Below are positions 25,028 through 33,855 of a stretch of DNA of 64,000 bases, piece by piece. This stretch comes from Anaerolineae bacterium (lineage in GTDB: Bacteria > Chloroflexota > Anaerolineae > Aggregatilineales > Phototrophicaceae), in assembly GCA_022843385.1 (NCBI GenBank), contig JALHNT010000008.1, forward strand, positions 1 through 64,000, written 5' to 3'. Made by a program: the position numbers and the translations under genes. Position 1 is the first letter of the stretch. The number at the start of each line of letters is the position of its first letter. The notes under the pieces were generated by a model. The model was not told where the DNA came from, ran no database searches, and saw only the letters and a program-made list of their open reading frames with translations.

Positions 25028-25609
25028 ATGAAAATTGGAGTCATTGCGGACATCCATGGGGACTATGCCGCACTTCAAACCGCGCTAGAGCGCCTGGATC
25101 ATTTTCATCACGTTGATGACATTCTCTGTGCCGGTGATCTGGTGGGGCGCGGCCCCGACCAGGATAAGGTTGTCCGGCTGATCCGCGAGCGTTCCATACC
25201 ATCGGTGAAGGGCAATCATGACGAATGGGCGCACGGCCTGTCAGCGGAAGATGCCCGCTTTCTGGAAGACCTGCCGATCAACTGGGAACGCCAGTATGGC
25301 AGCGTGCGGGTGTTCATGTGTCATGGCAAGCCGGGCAACAACATCTGGGGATTGTACCGCGACCACATTTCCAATACGCTGCTGAACATGATGCTGCAAT
25401 CGCTGAACGCCGATGTCCTGATCGTCGGTCATACCCATGTGCCGATGTTCATCCGGGTGGCCGAAGGCTGCGTCATCAATCCCGGATCGCTGTACACTTT
25501 CAGCAGCCAGCGCGTCACCTCGCATACCTATGGGGTGCTGACGCTGCCCGACATGGAATTTGAGTTATTCGACCTGACCACAGAGCCAAACCGCCCGGTG
25601 ATGCCATGA
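25028..25609 (+). CDS. YfcE/MJ0936-type metallophosphoesterase
   Basis: A 193-residue calcineurin-like phosphodiesterase. The metal ligands are in order: DIHGDY (Asp-x-His), GDLVGRGP, GNHDE, the CHG segment (CHGKPG) and GHTHVPM. NPGSL is the usual C-terminal motif. The substrate is unknown; homologues hydrolyse phosphodiesters in vitro. Its stop codon overlaps the next start by four bases (ATGA at 25606). Confidence 0.9.
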   Translation: MKIGVIADIHGDYAALQTALERLDHFHHVDDILCAGDLVGRGPDQDKVVRLIRERSIPSVKGNHDEWAHGLSAEDARFLEDLPINWERQYGSVRVFMCHGKPGNNIWGLYRDHISNTLLNMMLQSLNADVLIVGHTHVPMFIRVAEGCVINPGSLYTFSSQRVTSHTYGVLTLPDMEFELFDLTTEPNRPVMP

Positions 25610-26358
25610 ACGATCAAGTCCCGGTTGAACATTACACCCGTGAATACTTCGAGAAGTGGAACTACAGCGACCGTCCGCTGGGCAAGTACAGCATGTACTG
25701 GTTCGCCCGCCGCTACTATGCCGCCCTGGCACAGCGCTATGCCCCTCCGGGCGATAGCAACCGCAAATTGTTGGAGCTAGGTTGCGGGCTGGGCCATCTG
25801 CTCGGCCTGTTGCAGGATGACTTTCACTGTATCGGCGTCGACCTGATCGATTACAGCATCGAGCAGACCAGGCTGAATGCCCCCAAAGCCGAGGCTTATC
25901 AGATGAGCGCCGATGACCTCAGCCGCTTCGAGACGGGAACCTTCAGCGGGGTGATTGCGCTGCATCTGGTCGAGCATCTGCCCCATCCGCAGCAGACCAT
26001 CGCCGAGGTTTACCGGCTGCTGCGCCCCGGCGGGCTGTGGTTGTTCGCCACACCGCACCCGGATTACAGCCTGCGCCGCTTCAAGGATCGTGAGAATGAC
26101 GCCATCGGCAAGGATAAGACCCACATCAATGTTCATCCACCGGCACAGTGGCGCGCCTGGTGTGAGGCGGCCGGATTTCGCATGGTCAAGCACTTTGGCG
26201 ACGGCCTGTGGGATGTGCCGTATCTGCCGTTGATCCCCAAGACGCTGCAATTCGCCCTGTTCGGTCTGCCGGCTTTCTTGCAGGTGGTGACGCGCACGAC
26301 GCTGACGCCCCTCAGCCTGGGTGTCAACCAGATCGGCGTGGCGCGCAAACCGGGCTGA
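25606..26358 (+). CDS. Class I SAM-dependent methyltransferase
   Basis: A 250-residue methyltransferase (Methyltransf_11/23 type). Motif I is LLELGCGLGHLLGLL, the acidic residue ending strand 2 is in CIGVDLID, and the post-I motif ALHLVEHLPHPQQTIAEVYRLLRPGG is typical. The substrate is not identifiable. It is translationally coupled to the phosphoesterase. Confidence 0.87.
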   Translation: MNDQVPVEHYTREYFEKWNYSDRPLGKYSMYWFARRYYAALAQRYAPPGDSNRKLLELGCGLGHLLGLLQDDFHCIGVDLIDYSIEQTRLNAPKAEAYQMSADDLSRFETGTFSGVIALHLVEHLPHPQQTIAEVYRLLRPGGLWLFATPHPDYSLRRFKDRENDAIGKDKTHINVHPPAQWRAWCEAAGFRMVKHFGDGLWDVPYLPLIPKTLQFALFGLPAFLQVVTRTTLTPLSLGVNQIGVARKPG

Positions 26359-26425
26359 TCCCGTCACAAATCCGCCAATGTGTGGTAACATAAATGCTTG
26401 ATGTTATGCACAGGCTGTGTGCCAT

Positions 26426-27640
26426 ATGGTTGCATTTAACCCCCAGAATGAGGCCATACCCCGTAAAGATTCACGAATCTGGCTGCGTCGCGCCGAGCAA
26501 CATCGTGGCGATGCAATCTGGCTGATGCATCATGAAGAACTGTTGCACAGCGTTTTAGCCCACGACCTAAACCAACCCTCCTTGTATCTCCACGCGATGG
26601 ATTTGCTCACCAGCATTTTCCCCATTTATGTGATTGAACGCGGACACGTCGATAAATGGCTGCCCATCATCTATTATGCGCTGGCCCCAGCTATCAACCT
26701 GAAACGCGATGATTGTCTGATGCGGGTGTATTCTTGGTTGGGTGAAATCTATCTGAAGAAAGGTGAAGCCGGTCAGGCACGAGGCGCTTTCACCAATGCG
26801 TTGAGTCGGGCACGCGAAGGAACAACCCACGAAGTCGTGGTGGCCGCCAGCACCGGTTTGTTTCGCTTGCAGTGGTTTGACCTGAAGCAGCATTTCAATG
26901 AGGCAATGGTCGAACGGGCGCTGGCGAGCAACCGCCAGATCGATGATCCGGTGCTACAGGTGCGCCTTTATGCAGCTCTGTGCGCGGCTTACACCGAAAT
27001 GGGCGATACGACCCGCGCCATTGGCTATGGACAAATGGGATATGGGCTGGCGCTGCGAGCGAACAACATGGCTGAGATTGGCAGGGCAGCGTTTGATCTG
27101 GCAATTTCTTACCGCCTGGCAACTTTCTTTCATCAACTCTCATCTGGCTCCCGCCTTTGCCAGATCTATACAGAAATCGCACAGTCGCATCTGCCGGTAG
27201 GCGAAGACGATGCCTGGCAAACGATCCGCCTCATTTATCAGCATGCCTTTAACCAGTTTGGCGAAGGGAATTACCGCGCCGCCGAATATGGCTTTCAGAC
27301 TGCTCTGGATGCGGTGGAGGGGTTGAATATCTCCCCGTATTATGTCGCGACAATTTTGCAGGCGCTGGGGGTAACCGAAGTCGAATTGGGGAAACTGGAA
27401 GCGGCCCGACAGCATTATCATCAGGCCTGGCTGATCTGGCGCAAGACGCGCGACTGGGCGCATCATGTGACCTTGTTGCATGCCCTCGGTTTTCTGGAAG
27501 GCCGCCGCGCCCGCTTCCTCGCAGGTCGGGTTATTCTGCGCCGTGCCCGCCGCCTGTGTGACAAACTCTCCGATACGCCGCGCCGCGCTCATCTGGAAAC
27601 GCTCATCGATCAAAGCCTGCAGGAAATCGAATCGCGCTGA
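26426..27640 (+). CDS. TPR-repeat protein
   Basis: A cytoplasmic, helical protein of about 404 residues built of TPR-like repeats (MRVYSWLGEIYLKKGEAGQARGAF, AIGYGQMGYGLALRANNMAEIGRAAFDLA, QALGVTEVELGKLEAARQHYHQAW). The layout resembles the MalT/LuxR-type or SARP-type TPR modules, but no DNA-binding or ATPase domain is present. The start is uncertain: GTG at 26417 or ATG at 26426. It has no clear operon partner. A 10-bp hairpin lies just after the stop. Confidence 0.75.
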   Translation: MVAFNPQNEAIPRKDSRIWLRRAEQHRGDAIWLMHHEELLHSVLAHDLNQPSLYLHAMDLLTSIFPIYVIERGHVDKWLPIIYYALAPAINLKRDDCLMRVYSWLGEIYLKKGEAGQARGAFTNALSRAREGTTHEVVVAASTGLFRLQWFDLKQHFNEAMVERALASNRQIDDPVLQVRLYAALCAAYTEMGDTTRAIGYGQMGYGLALRANNMAEIGRAAFDLAISYRLATFFHQLSSGSRLCQIYTEIAQSHLPVGEDDAWQTIRLIYQHAFNQFGEGNYRAAEYGFQTALDAVEGLNISPYYVATILQALGVTEVELGKLEAARQHYHQAWLIWRKTRDWAHHVTLLHALGFLEGRRARFLAGRVILRRARRLCDKLSDTPRRAHLETLIDQSLQEIESR

Positions 27641-27646
27641 ACCCCA

Positions 27647-27674
27647 CACCAGCCTGCGCGAACACAGGCTGGTG
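27647..27674. terminator. Hairpin after the TPR gene
   Basis: CACCAGCCTG (27647-27656) pairs perfectly with CAGGCTGGTG (27665-27674) around an eight-base loop. It starts seven bases after the stop codon and has no T-tract. The likely role is a transcript end or stabiliser. Confidence 0.45.
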
Positions 27675-27801
27675 AGTGCTGCATACCCTTAGCGGGCGGG
27701 CGGCGGGGTGGGGGGAATACCGTTTGGCATGGTTTTCGCTCCTGTACTCAGCGCTTGCGATGAATACAGGGTTGCACAAACGTCCCCCGTCTGTCCCCCA
27801 A

Positions 27802-27834
27802 AAACGGACAACAAACGGACAGGAATCGGACACG
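27802..27834 (+). repeat. Three tandem 11-bp repeats (AAACGGACANN)
   Basis: Units start at 27802, 27813 and 27824, and CGGACA recurs at 27805, 27816 and 27827. The period is exactly 11 bases. The repeat lies in the spacer between the convergent TPR and membrane-protein genes, just outside the latter's stop codon. An inverted partial copy (CTGTCC, 27791-27796) precedes it. Confidence 0.5.
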
Positions 27835-27843
27835 TTTTTCAGA

Positions 27844-28584
27844 TCAGGGATGGGCGCGACGTTCTGCCAGACGGAAGGCCAGATAGCCGGCCAGCAATGA
27901 GAGCAGCAACGGGAGCAGCAGCAGGCACGTCCACTGCCAGGCCGCCAGATCAGCAAAGTTCAAAGCCACCAGCAGCACCACTGATACCCAGACCAGCCAG
28001 CCACAGAGCGCACTTAAGCCGGCTGCCCCAAGTGCCAGCAGCGAGTCTGGCACAGCCAGCCCACACCACAACCCCACCATGCCAGCACAGAACAGGGCGC
28101 TGACTGGCTGAAAGCGCATCAGGACGGTGCCAACAAGCAGGAGCCAGAGCGCATCCGATGAACTGAGTTCCGCTGAAAGCAGCAGGTAAACCATCCCGGC
28201 GACAATCACCAGCGCATGAAAGCTCCAGTACATCCACATCATCTGGCTGCGCCACAATTGCCAGACACAGCCCGACCACAGGCTGGTGAGCAGATCGCGG
28301 CGGCGTACTGGTGTGATAAACAGCAGGGGCAGCAGCGCATCACGGCGGGCGCGATCAACCTTGTGTGCAGTCATCATGCTCAGATACAGGGTGATAACAA
28401 GCGAAAGCAGCAGATAGAGCGCCGGGATGCTAAAGCTCCCCAGCATCAGGAACAGACCTATCGAGCTACCAAAGACCAGGGGTCTGATCGGCAGGCGATC
28501 CGAGGAATGGCTGAAGAACCGCACCAGTGGCTCGTCGGGTTGGCGCAGAAAAGGCAGCCAGTTGAAACGAAAGTAGCGTAACAT
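27844..28584 (-). CDS. Polytopic membrane protein, ABC-2-permease-like
   Basis: A 246-residue membrane protein with six to seven hydrophobic segments. LLPLLFITPVRRRDLL resembles the LLLTPLSRREI loop of ABC-2-type export permeases, but no ATPase is nearby and the assignment is tentative. No Shine-Dalgarno is visible. A TACAAT (minus strand, plus coordinates 28591-28596) ends six bases before the ATG, so the message may be leaderless. It is divergent from the secreted protein at 28774. Confidence 0.6.
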   Translation of the reverse strand: MLRYFRFNWLPFLRQPDEPLVRFFSHSSDRLPIRPLVFGSSIGLFLMLGSFSIPALYLLLSLVITLYLSMMTAHKVDRARRDALLPLLFITPVRRRDLLTSLWSGCVWQLWRSQMMWMYWSFHALVIVAGMVYLLLSAELSSSDALWLLLVGTVLMRFQPVSALFCAGMVGLWCGLAVPDSLLALGAAGLSALCGWLVWVSVVLLVALNFADLAAWQWTCLLLLPLLLSLLAGYLAFRLAERRAHP

Positions 28585-28702
28585 AGTCTGATTGTAGGTG
28601 AAACACGCGCCGTATGGATCAGGCGTGAAGAAACCCGCGCAAATTTCTGACAGGTCATTGACAAGCAGTGGTCAGCAGACGATGTAACGTGGGTTAGGCG
28701 AC

Positions 28703-28731
28703 TTGGAAAGAATGCGGTTTCGCCCTATAGT
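28703..28731 (+). promoter_or_regulatory. Sigma-70 promoter (TTGGAA-N17-TATAGT)
   Basis: -35 TTGGAA (28703-28708) and -10 TATAGT (28726-28731) with a 17-base spacer, 42 bases upstream of the ATG at 28774. GAGGAA gives the ribosome-binding site. Confidence 0.55.
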
Positions 28732-28773
28732 TAAAGTACCATACGCGCTCACGTGAACAAGTGAGGAACTGTT

Positions 28774-30108
28774 ATGCGCCGCTGCCTGGCTTTCTTCCTG
28801 CTGGCTTTCTGGTTAATCCTGCCTGCTGCTGCTCAGGAGAGCGACCCAGACTATGGCATTCGCTTCATCCGGCATCGTTTTGACCAGGATGGCGCAGTCG
28901 GGATTGTGGCCTTTGAAGTGGTCAATAACGGTGGCGCGACGACCGAGACAGCCACAGCTACCCTGACCCGGCTGACAGACAATGAACAACTGGCGCAGGC
29001 CACTGTGCCGTCCATCGCGCCGGGGCAGCAGACGACGGTTCAGCTTCGTTTCGACGCCAGCGATTTTGAAGCCGGGAGCAGTGAAATCTTTCGAGCATCG
29101 GTTGGTATAGATGAGGTCGAAGCCGCCAACAGCCAGACGGTGGACGACAACTCGGCACAGATCACCATCACCTTCCCCGGCATAGCACCCGGCGCGGAAC
29201 TGACCCCGGAAGCCACCCCGGAGGCCACGCCCGAACCGTCCGCCAGCGATGATCCGCTGCGCCCGCTGCTGCAACTGCTGAATATCGAGCAGCTCGATCT
29301 GAATGATCCGTCACAGGTGGCGCTGCTGGCTGTCGTGATCGGCGCGGCCCTCGCCCTGCTGCTGATCCTGATCCTCATCCTGCGCATGATCTTTCGTCGT
29401 CCACCGGATTTCGGCAGTTGGCAGCCGCCTTATGCCAATATGCCGCCCCACGATCCTAGCACCATCGCCGGTGTGCGGCAGCAATGGCAGCCGCTGGCAC
29501 AGAATGCCTCGCTGACGGCGGTCGGGCCGGATGGGACAGTGCTGGCGCGCAAGCTGCTGATGGGGGCGAACGGGCAGTATCTTTCCGGCTGGAAGATCGT
29601 GGCGCTGCGCATCAGCCAGTACGATGTCTACGGACGAGTGGCGCGGAGTCAGGTTGCCGCACCCGCCAGCGTCATCAGCCGCCTGAATAATCTGGTAAAG
29701 CGGCGGGATCGGCTGACACCGGAGCAGATCATCAAGCAGGCGCGCCCCATCGCCCGGCTGTTGAATGGCCTGCTGAAGAAGAAGGTGAACGAACGCAATG
29801 CCATGCTGGCGCTGGCGCTGGATGTGCGGCTGCGCGGCAAGCACGGTGATGTGCGCATCTGGTTTGAGTTGTTCCGCAGCCAGTATGGGCAATGGAACCT
29901 GATTGATCGCTGGGAGCCGGAGATGCGCGTGAGCGATAAGCCGATTGATGATGGCTTCACTTACACCCTCTATGGGATGCGCACCAACGAGACGATCAAG
30001 GTATTTCGTGACCGGCTACAGGATGATCTGTGCCAGATTGTGCTGGAACTGGTTCAACCGGCGGTCACGTCATCGCCCGCCACGCCACCTCCCCAACCCG
30101 GCGTGTAG
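28774..30108 (+). CDS. Signal-anchored CARDB-like protein with cytoplasmic domain
   Basis: A 444-residue type I membrane protein. The signal peptide (MRRCLAFFLLAFWLILPAAA/Q) is followed by a CARDB-like beta-sandwich (about 30-125: VGIVAFEVVNNGGATTETATATL, VPSIAPGQQTTVQLRFD). Next come a Pro/Glu/Thr linker with EATPEATPE repeats, a transmembrane helix near residues 187-208 (LLAVVIGAALALLLILILIL), and a basic cytoplasmic domain of about 235 residues that I do not recognise. Coupling of an extracellular adhesion-type domain to a cytoplasmic part suggests sensing or scaffolding. The next gene starts 20 bases after its stop. Confidence 0.65.
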   Translation: MRRCLAFFLLAFWLILPAAAQESDPDYGIRFIRHRFDQDGAVGIVAFEVVNNGGATTETATATLTRLTDNEQLAQATVPSIAPGQQTTVQLRFDASDFEAGSSEIFRASVGIDEVEAANSQTVDDNSAQITITFPGIAPGAELTPEATPEATPEPSASDDPLRPLLQLLNIEQLDLNDPSQVALLAVVIGAALALLLILILILRMIFRRPPDFGSWQPPYANMPPHDPSTIAGVRQQWQPLAQNASLTAVGPDGTVLARKLLMGANGQYLSGWKIVALRISQYDVYGRVARSQVAAPASVISRLNNLVKRRDRLTPEQIIKQARPIARLLNGLLKKKVNERNAMLALALDVRLRGKHGDVRIWFELFRSQYGQWNLIDRWEPEMRVSDKPIDDGFTYTLYGMRTNETIKVFRDRLQDDLCQIVLELVQPAVTSSPATPPPQPGV

Positions 30109-30128
30109 ATGAACTCAGGTCGGCACGG

Positions 30129-31190
30129 GTGAAACCCATTGGCTGGATGACCGGCACAGTACTGCTGTTGTTGATGGCGACGGTGCTGCTGCTGCCGCGG
30201 TTGGGACGGCTGTCGTCCGGCGCGCTCTATGCGATTTCGGATCGAGGCGGCACACGCCAGTTGTATGCGCTCGACCCCGATCAGCAGATCGCCGTCCGCC
30301 TGAATGAGAAACCGGTTGTCCCCGGTGGTTATCTGCGGTCGCCCGATGGTCAGACTCTGCTGCTGGGTGCGCCCAACAACCGCTTCAATCTGGAAGACTA
30401 CTCGACCTTTCGGTTAGCCTGGCACGGCGGTGCAGCCCAACCGATCACGGTGCCGGATATGCATGACTGGGCCTGGTCAGCCGACAGCCAGCAGATCGCC
30501 TTCTCCAGCCGCTATCTCAATGAGTATCGCCAGATCTTCATCATTCAGCCGGATGGGGCGGGGCTGCGCCAGTTGACGCGCGAAGGGGAAAATGTCAATC
30601 CGTCGTGGTCGCCGGATGGGCGACAGATTGTTTTCGTCTCCAACCGGGGTGGTGGTGCCTATCGCCTGTATGTATTGGATGCCACTTGTCCGGATGTGGC
30701 GGCCTGCGAACGCAGCACCCGTCGCCTCACACAGAATCCGCCTGGCTGGGATCACTTTCGTCCGCGCTGGACGCCCGCCGGCGACCAGATCATCTTCGTG
30801 GAATCCAACGGCTTCATCAACAAGCTGCAAATCATTCAGACCGATGGTCGTCGCCAGCGCTCGATGACCAACAATGCCGGTGCCAGCGCCTTCCCGATCT
30901 GGTCGCCGGATGGTCGCTGGATCGCCTACCTGTCGGATCGCTCCGGGACGTGGGCGATTTATGTGGTCGATGCCGCTTGTGTGGCCGACCAGTGCAGCAG
31001 CGATCAGCCGCTCAACCGGCAACCGGCGCATGTATTCAGCATCACCTGGCTGCCCGATAGTCAGGCGCTGGCTTATGTCACCAACATCAGCGAACACCCG
31101 GCCTTATGGGTCGTGTCGCTGACTGGTGAAGAACGTCGTCTGATGTCCGGTGAGGACGCCTACTGGTCTCCAGCCTGGTGGCCGGAGTGA
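30129..31190 (+). CDS. Membrane-anchored TolB/WD40-like beta-propeller protein
   Basis: About 353 residues. GTG at 30129 follows AGGTCGG and starts right before an N-terminal anchor helix (MTGTVLLLLMATVLLLP); the longer reading would overlap the upstream gene by 79 bases. The rest is a six-bladed propeller with repeated PSWSPDGRQIVFVSNRGG, PRWTPAGDQIIFV and PIWSPDGRWIAYLSDRSG motifs (PD40/DPP-like). It is probably extracytoplasmic and co-transcribed with the CARDB-like protein. The ligand is unknown. Confidence 0.75.
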   Translation: MKPIGWMTGTVLLLLMATVLLLPRLGRLSSGALYAISDRGGTRQLYALDPDQQIAVRLNEKPVVPGGYLRSPDGQTLLLGAPNNRFNLEDYSTFRLAWHGGAAQPITVPDMHDWAWSADSQQIAFSSRYLNEYRQIFIIQPDGAGLRQLTREGENVNPSWSPDGRQIVFVSNRGGGAYRLYVLDATCPDVAACERSTRRLTQNPPGWDHFRPRWTPAGDQIIFVESNGFINKLQIIQTDGRRQRSMTNNAGASAFPIWSPDGRWIAYLSDRSGTWAIYVVDAACVADQCSSDQPLNRQPAHVFSITWLPDSQALAYVTNISEHPALWVVSLTGEERRLMSGEDAYWSPAWWPE

Positions 31191-31374
31191 CCATCCGGTT
31201 CGGCAGCCTCGAAGTCGCAATATATTGTTGTCACCGCTAGCGGATGGGAATGTAGCCTTAATGAGCCACGCCCTCACCACGCACAGCACTCTTCAACGGC
31301 TTAGCTATCAGGCCAGTTGGCGAACCACTCCACGACAGAAAAACTATTGTTGCGTTTTTGTTGCGCCCCATGCC

Positions 31375-31380
31375 TATAAT
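31375..31380 (+). promoter_or_regulatory. -10 box (TATAAT) before the HExxH protein gene
   Basis: TATAAT lies 38 bases upstream of the ATG at 31419. TTGCGT (31350-31355) with a 19-base spacer is the best -35. The 228-base gap 31191-31418 otherwise holds nothing recognisable. Confidence 0.4.
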
Positions 31381-31418
31381 GCTCCTCAGCAGTTAGTCTC
31401 TCTAACATCTGGTGAACT

Positions 31419-32606
31419 ATGACCGAACACGACCTGCAGCACAAACCGAATGCCACTCCCCAGATGACACATTCATCTTCTGAGGAGATGACTTCAGCCT
31501 ATCAGGCTAAAGACCCATTCTGGACGCCGCAACGCATCATCCACCTGCAAGGAACCGTAGGGAACCAGGCAGTACAGCGGTTGATGCAACAGCAACCGGG
31601 CGGCATGATCTCGCGAGCACCCGTGGGCCGCATTCAGCGCAAGGGCATCGGCCTTGACCAGAGTACGGTGATTAATGAGTTTGTGGCAGATGGATGCCAA
31701 TACTGGGAAAAGAAGGGCAACAAAGACAAGCCGGTTGAAGAATACATCGCCTATTTGATGAAGCAGGTCAACCAGGCGCTCGAAGCAATTGGGGTGACAG
31801 TTCCCTGCAAGTACGATTTCACTGGCAGCGATGGCACCCATTTTTTCATGAAGCGCGATTGGCTCGTCCGCATTGATCTGGCTTATGTCACGCGAGATAT
31901 GGATACAGCAACAGTTGGAGCTTTAACCGAAGACAGAGCTGCCAGCCTTGCCAGTACCATTTATCATGAAGCCCGCCACGCCGAGCAAACCTTTCGCGTG
32001 GCACGGATGCTGGCCGGCGAGGGCAAGGATGTTCAGACGATTGTCGCCGAACTGGGGGTGTATGAACCAGCCGCCGCCGAGGCCAAGAAGAACCCCCTGG
32101 CCAATAGTCCAGAAACCGACCAGGAATTTGCCCAGGCGAAAGCGTGGCGTAACATTCTGACAGGCGATTATGAACAGTACCGGATCGAGGTCAGCGTCTA
32201 TGACACGTTTGTCAGCGATACGCTGGAATTGATGCGCGGCGCGACTGAGGAAACCATCACAACGACCTGGACCAAGATCACCGATTTCATGGATTATCAT
32301 TTCGTTTCGACTGATCGCTTCTTCAAACAGGAAGAAAAACGGCTGGAAGGGATGCAGGGCGACCCCACAGCCAACATCCTGCTTCAGGATGCACACATCA
32401 TCAATATTCAGAATGACCAACTGGCAGTCGCGTGGGCAGAGGTGAAAGACAAGCCCAGCCTTGCCTCGGTTCAAATGCTGATGGAACCGTTTTCCACGCT
32501 GTCCTCGTTGTTGTTCAGGGCTTATGAGCATTTCCCGAACGAAAAAGACGCCTTCAGAGTGGGGGGTAAAGTCGAAGAAGCCTTCAAGCAACCAACGACG
32601 AAATAA
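31419..32606 (+). CDS. LQxxxGN-tagged protein with HExxH motif
   Basis: A 395-residue soluble protein without a signal peptide. A polar tail of about 39 residues leads into IIHLQGTVGNQAVQRLM (40-56), a tag I associate with DUF4157/eCIS-linked proteins and seen twice more in this window. A zinc-protease-like motif, IYHEARHAEQ, with His183, Glu184 and His187 follows. The remaining helical part (EEKRLEGMQGDP...) is unrecognised. Possible role: metallopeptidase effector or accessory protein delivered by a contractile injection system or lysis. No injection-system structural genes are in the window. A 13-bp hairpin follows the stop. Confidence 0.7.
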   Translation: MTEHDLQHKPNATPQMTHSSSEEMTSAYQAKDPFWTPQRIIHLQGTVGNQAVQRLMQQQPGGMISRAPVGRIQRKGIGLDQSTVINEFVADGCQYWEKKGNKDKPVEEYIAYLMKQVNQALEAIGVTVPCKYDFTGSDGTHFFMKRDWLVRIDLAYVTRDMDTATVGALTEDRAASLASTIYHEARHAEQTFRVARMLAGEGKDVQTIVAELGVYEPAAAEAKKNPLANSPETDQEFAQAKAWRNILTGDYEQYRIEVSVYDTFVSDTLELMRGATEETITTTWTKITDFMDYHFVSTDRFFKQEEKRLEGMQGDPTANILLQDAHIINIQNDQLAVAWAEVKDKPSLASVQMLMEPFSTLSSLLFRAYEHFPNEKDAFRVGGKVEEAFKQPTTK

Positions 32607-32615
32607 GCCCGGTCA

Positions 32616-32649
32616 GGCGAAGCGGCAGATAACAACCTGCCGCTTTGCC
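32616..32649. terminator. Bidirectional hairpin between convergent genes
   Basis: GGCGAAGCGGCAG (32616-32628) pairs with CTGCCGCTTTGCC (32637-32649) with one G-T wobble and an eight-base loop. It separates the HExxH gene from the convergent glycosyltransferase gene. No long T-tract. Confidence 0.5.
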
Positions 32650-32661
32650 TCGACTTCACCT

Positions 32662-33855
32662 TCACCGCGCGCGGATGCGGGTGCGCGGAGCTAGATTACC
32701 AAATAGGCGGCGTGGCGGATTCTTGATGGATGGGCGCTGAGCATAGTCCCAGACCTCATCGGCAATATCCCAGACGGCGTCCGGACGCCCCAGGCGGCGG
32801 GCATTCTCGGAACGGCGCTGCAACCCGGGAGGACCTTCGGCCAGCCATTCACTGACTGCCTGACCGACCTCTTCAGCGCTGGGAGCGAACAATCCCGCGC
32901 CATTGTTGACAACATATTCGACGTTGCCAGTCTCCTGACCGGGGATGGCGTCGTAAAGGATGACCGGCAGTCCGGCAATACAGGCTTCGCTGATGGTGGC
33001 TGGCCCGGCCTTGCTCACCAGGATGTCGGCGGCGGCCATCAGCACTGGCATATTGGTGACAAAGGGGTAGATATGTGTCGGCTGATTCCACTGCACCGCT
33101 TCCAGGTTGGCCTTGAGCTTCTGGTTGCGCCCGGCGATCACCACCAGTTGGCAGCGCAGCCGCCGGTCATTGAGGGCGCGCGCCGTCTTGTAGAGCGGCC
33201 CCATCCCCTCGCCCCCCCCCACCAGCAGAATCGTCGGCAGATGGGCATCCCAGCCGAGTTCGGCCCGCGCCGAGGCTTTATCGGTCAGCCGCGCCGCGAA
33301 CTGAGCATGAACCGGCAGCCCGGTCACGCGCATCTGATCGGGTCGCAGTCCGGCTTTCAGGCCACGCTCGAAGGCCGGTTGCGTTGGCACCAGGCAGCGA
33401 TCCACCTTTTTGTCGTACCAGAAGTGATGAGTCGTCACCAGATCGGTCACCACCACCATGAAGGGCGGGCGCTCCTCGAACTGGAGCAGCGAAAATAGGC
33501 AGGGGCGGGTGAGCATCGAATGCACCGAGACGACCAGATCCGCCGGGTGCTGTTCGAACATGCGGCGCAACCCTTTTTCCAGGCTGGCATACATGGTGCG
33601 GGAAAAGAAGCGCGAACTGCCGCGCGTGTCACTCAGGCGATAGCCAACCAACCAGGCTGTCTTGCTGCGGTTGACAATCCAGGGGTACATTTCCGGGGCG
33701 TATTTATAGGGACGCGGGGAAAACTGGCGGAAGGCATCGACCATCTCGATGCTCACCTCGTCGGGATGACGCGCCAACAGCGCATCGCGGATCGCTTCGG
33801 CGGCGGCGCGGTGGCCCCCACCGGTATCCGAGAATATAATCAAGACTCGCTTCAT
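32662..33855 (-). CDS. MGDG-synthase/MurG-type glycosyltransferase (GT28)
   Basis: A 397-residue GT-B glycosyltransferase of the diacylglycerol glucosyl/galactosyltransferase (UgtP/MGD) type. The N-terminal IIFSDTGGGHRAAAEAIRDAL motif defines the MGDG_synth domain. The C-terminal UDP-sugar half has LVGGGEGMGPLYKTARAL, DILVSKAGPATISEACIAGLPVI and PGQETGNVEYV. The likely product is a glycolipid at the inner membrane face. ATG at 33855 follows AAGGA; an upstream frame to 33990 lacks family similarity. Its start overlaps the DUF951 gene stop by four bases. Confidence 0.87.
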   Translation of the reverse strand: MKRVLIIFSDTGGGHRAAAEAIRDALLARHPDEVSIEMVDAFRQFSPRPYKYAPEMYPWIVNRSKTAWLVGYRLSDTRGSSRFFSRTMYASLEKGLRRMFEQHPADLVVSVHSMLTRPCLFSLLQFEERPPFMVVVTDLVTTHHFWYDKKVDRCLVPTQPAFERGLKAGLRPDQMRVTGLPVHAQFAARLTDKASARAELGWDAHLPTILLVGGGEGMGPLYKTARALNDRRLRCQLVVIAGRNQKLKANLEAVQWNQPTHIYPFVTNMPVLMAAADILVSKAGPATISEACIAGLPVILYDAIPGQETGNVEYVVNNGAGLFAPSAEEVGQAVSEWLAEGPPGLQRRSENARRLGRPDAVWDIADEVWDYAQRPSIKNPPRRLFGNLAPRTRIRAR

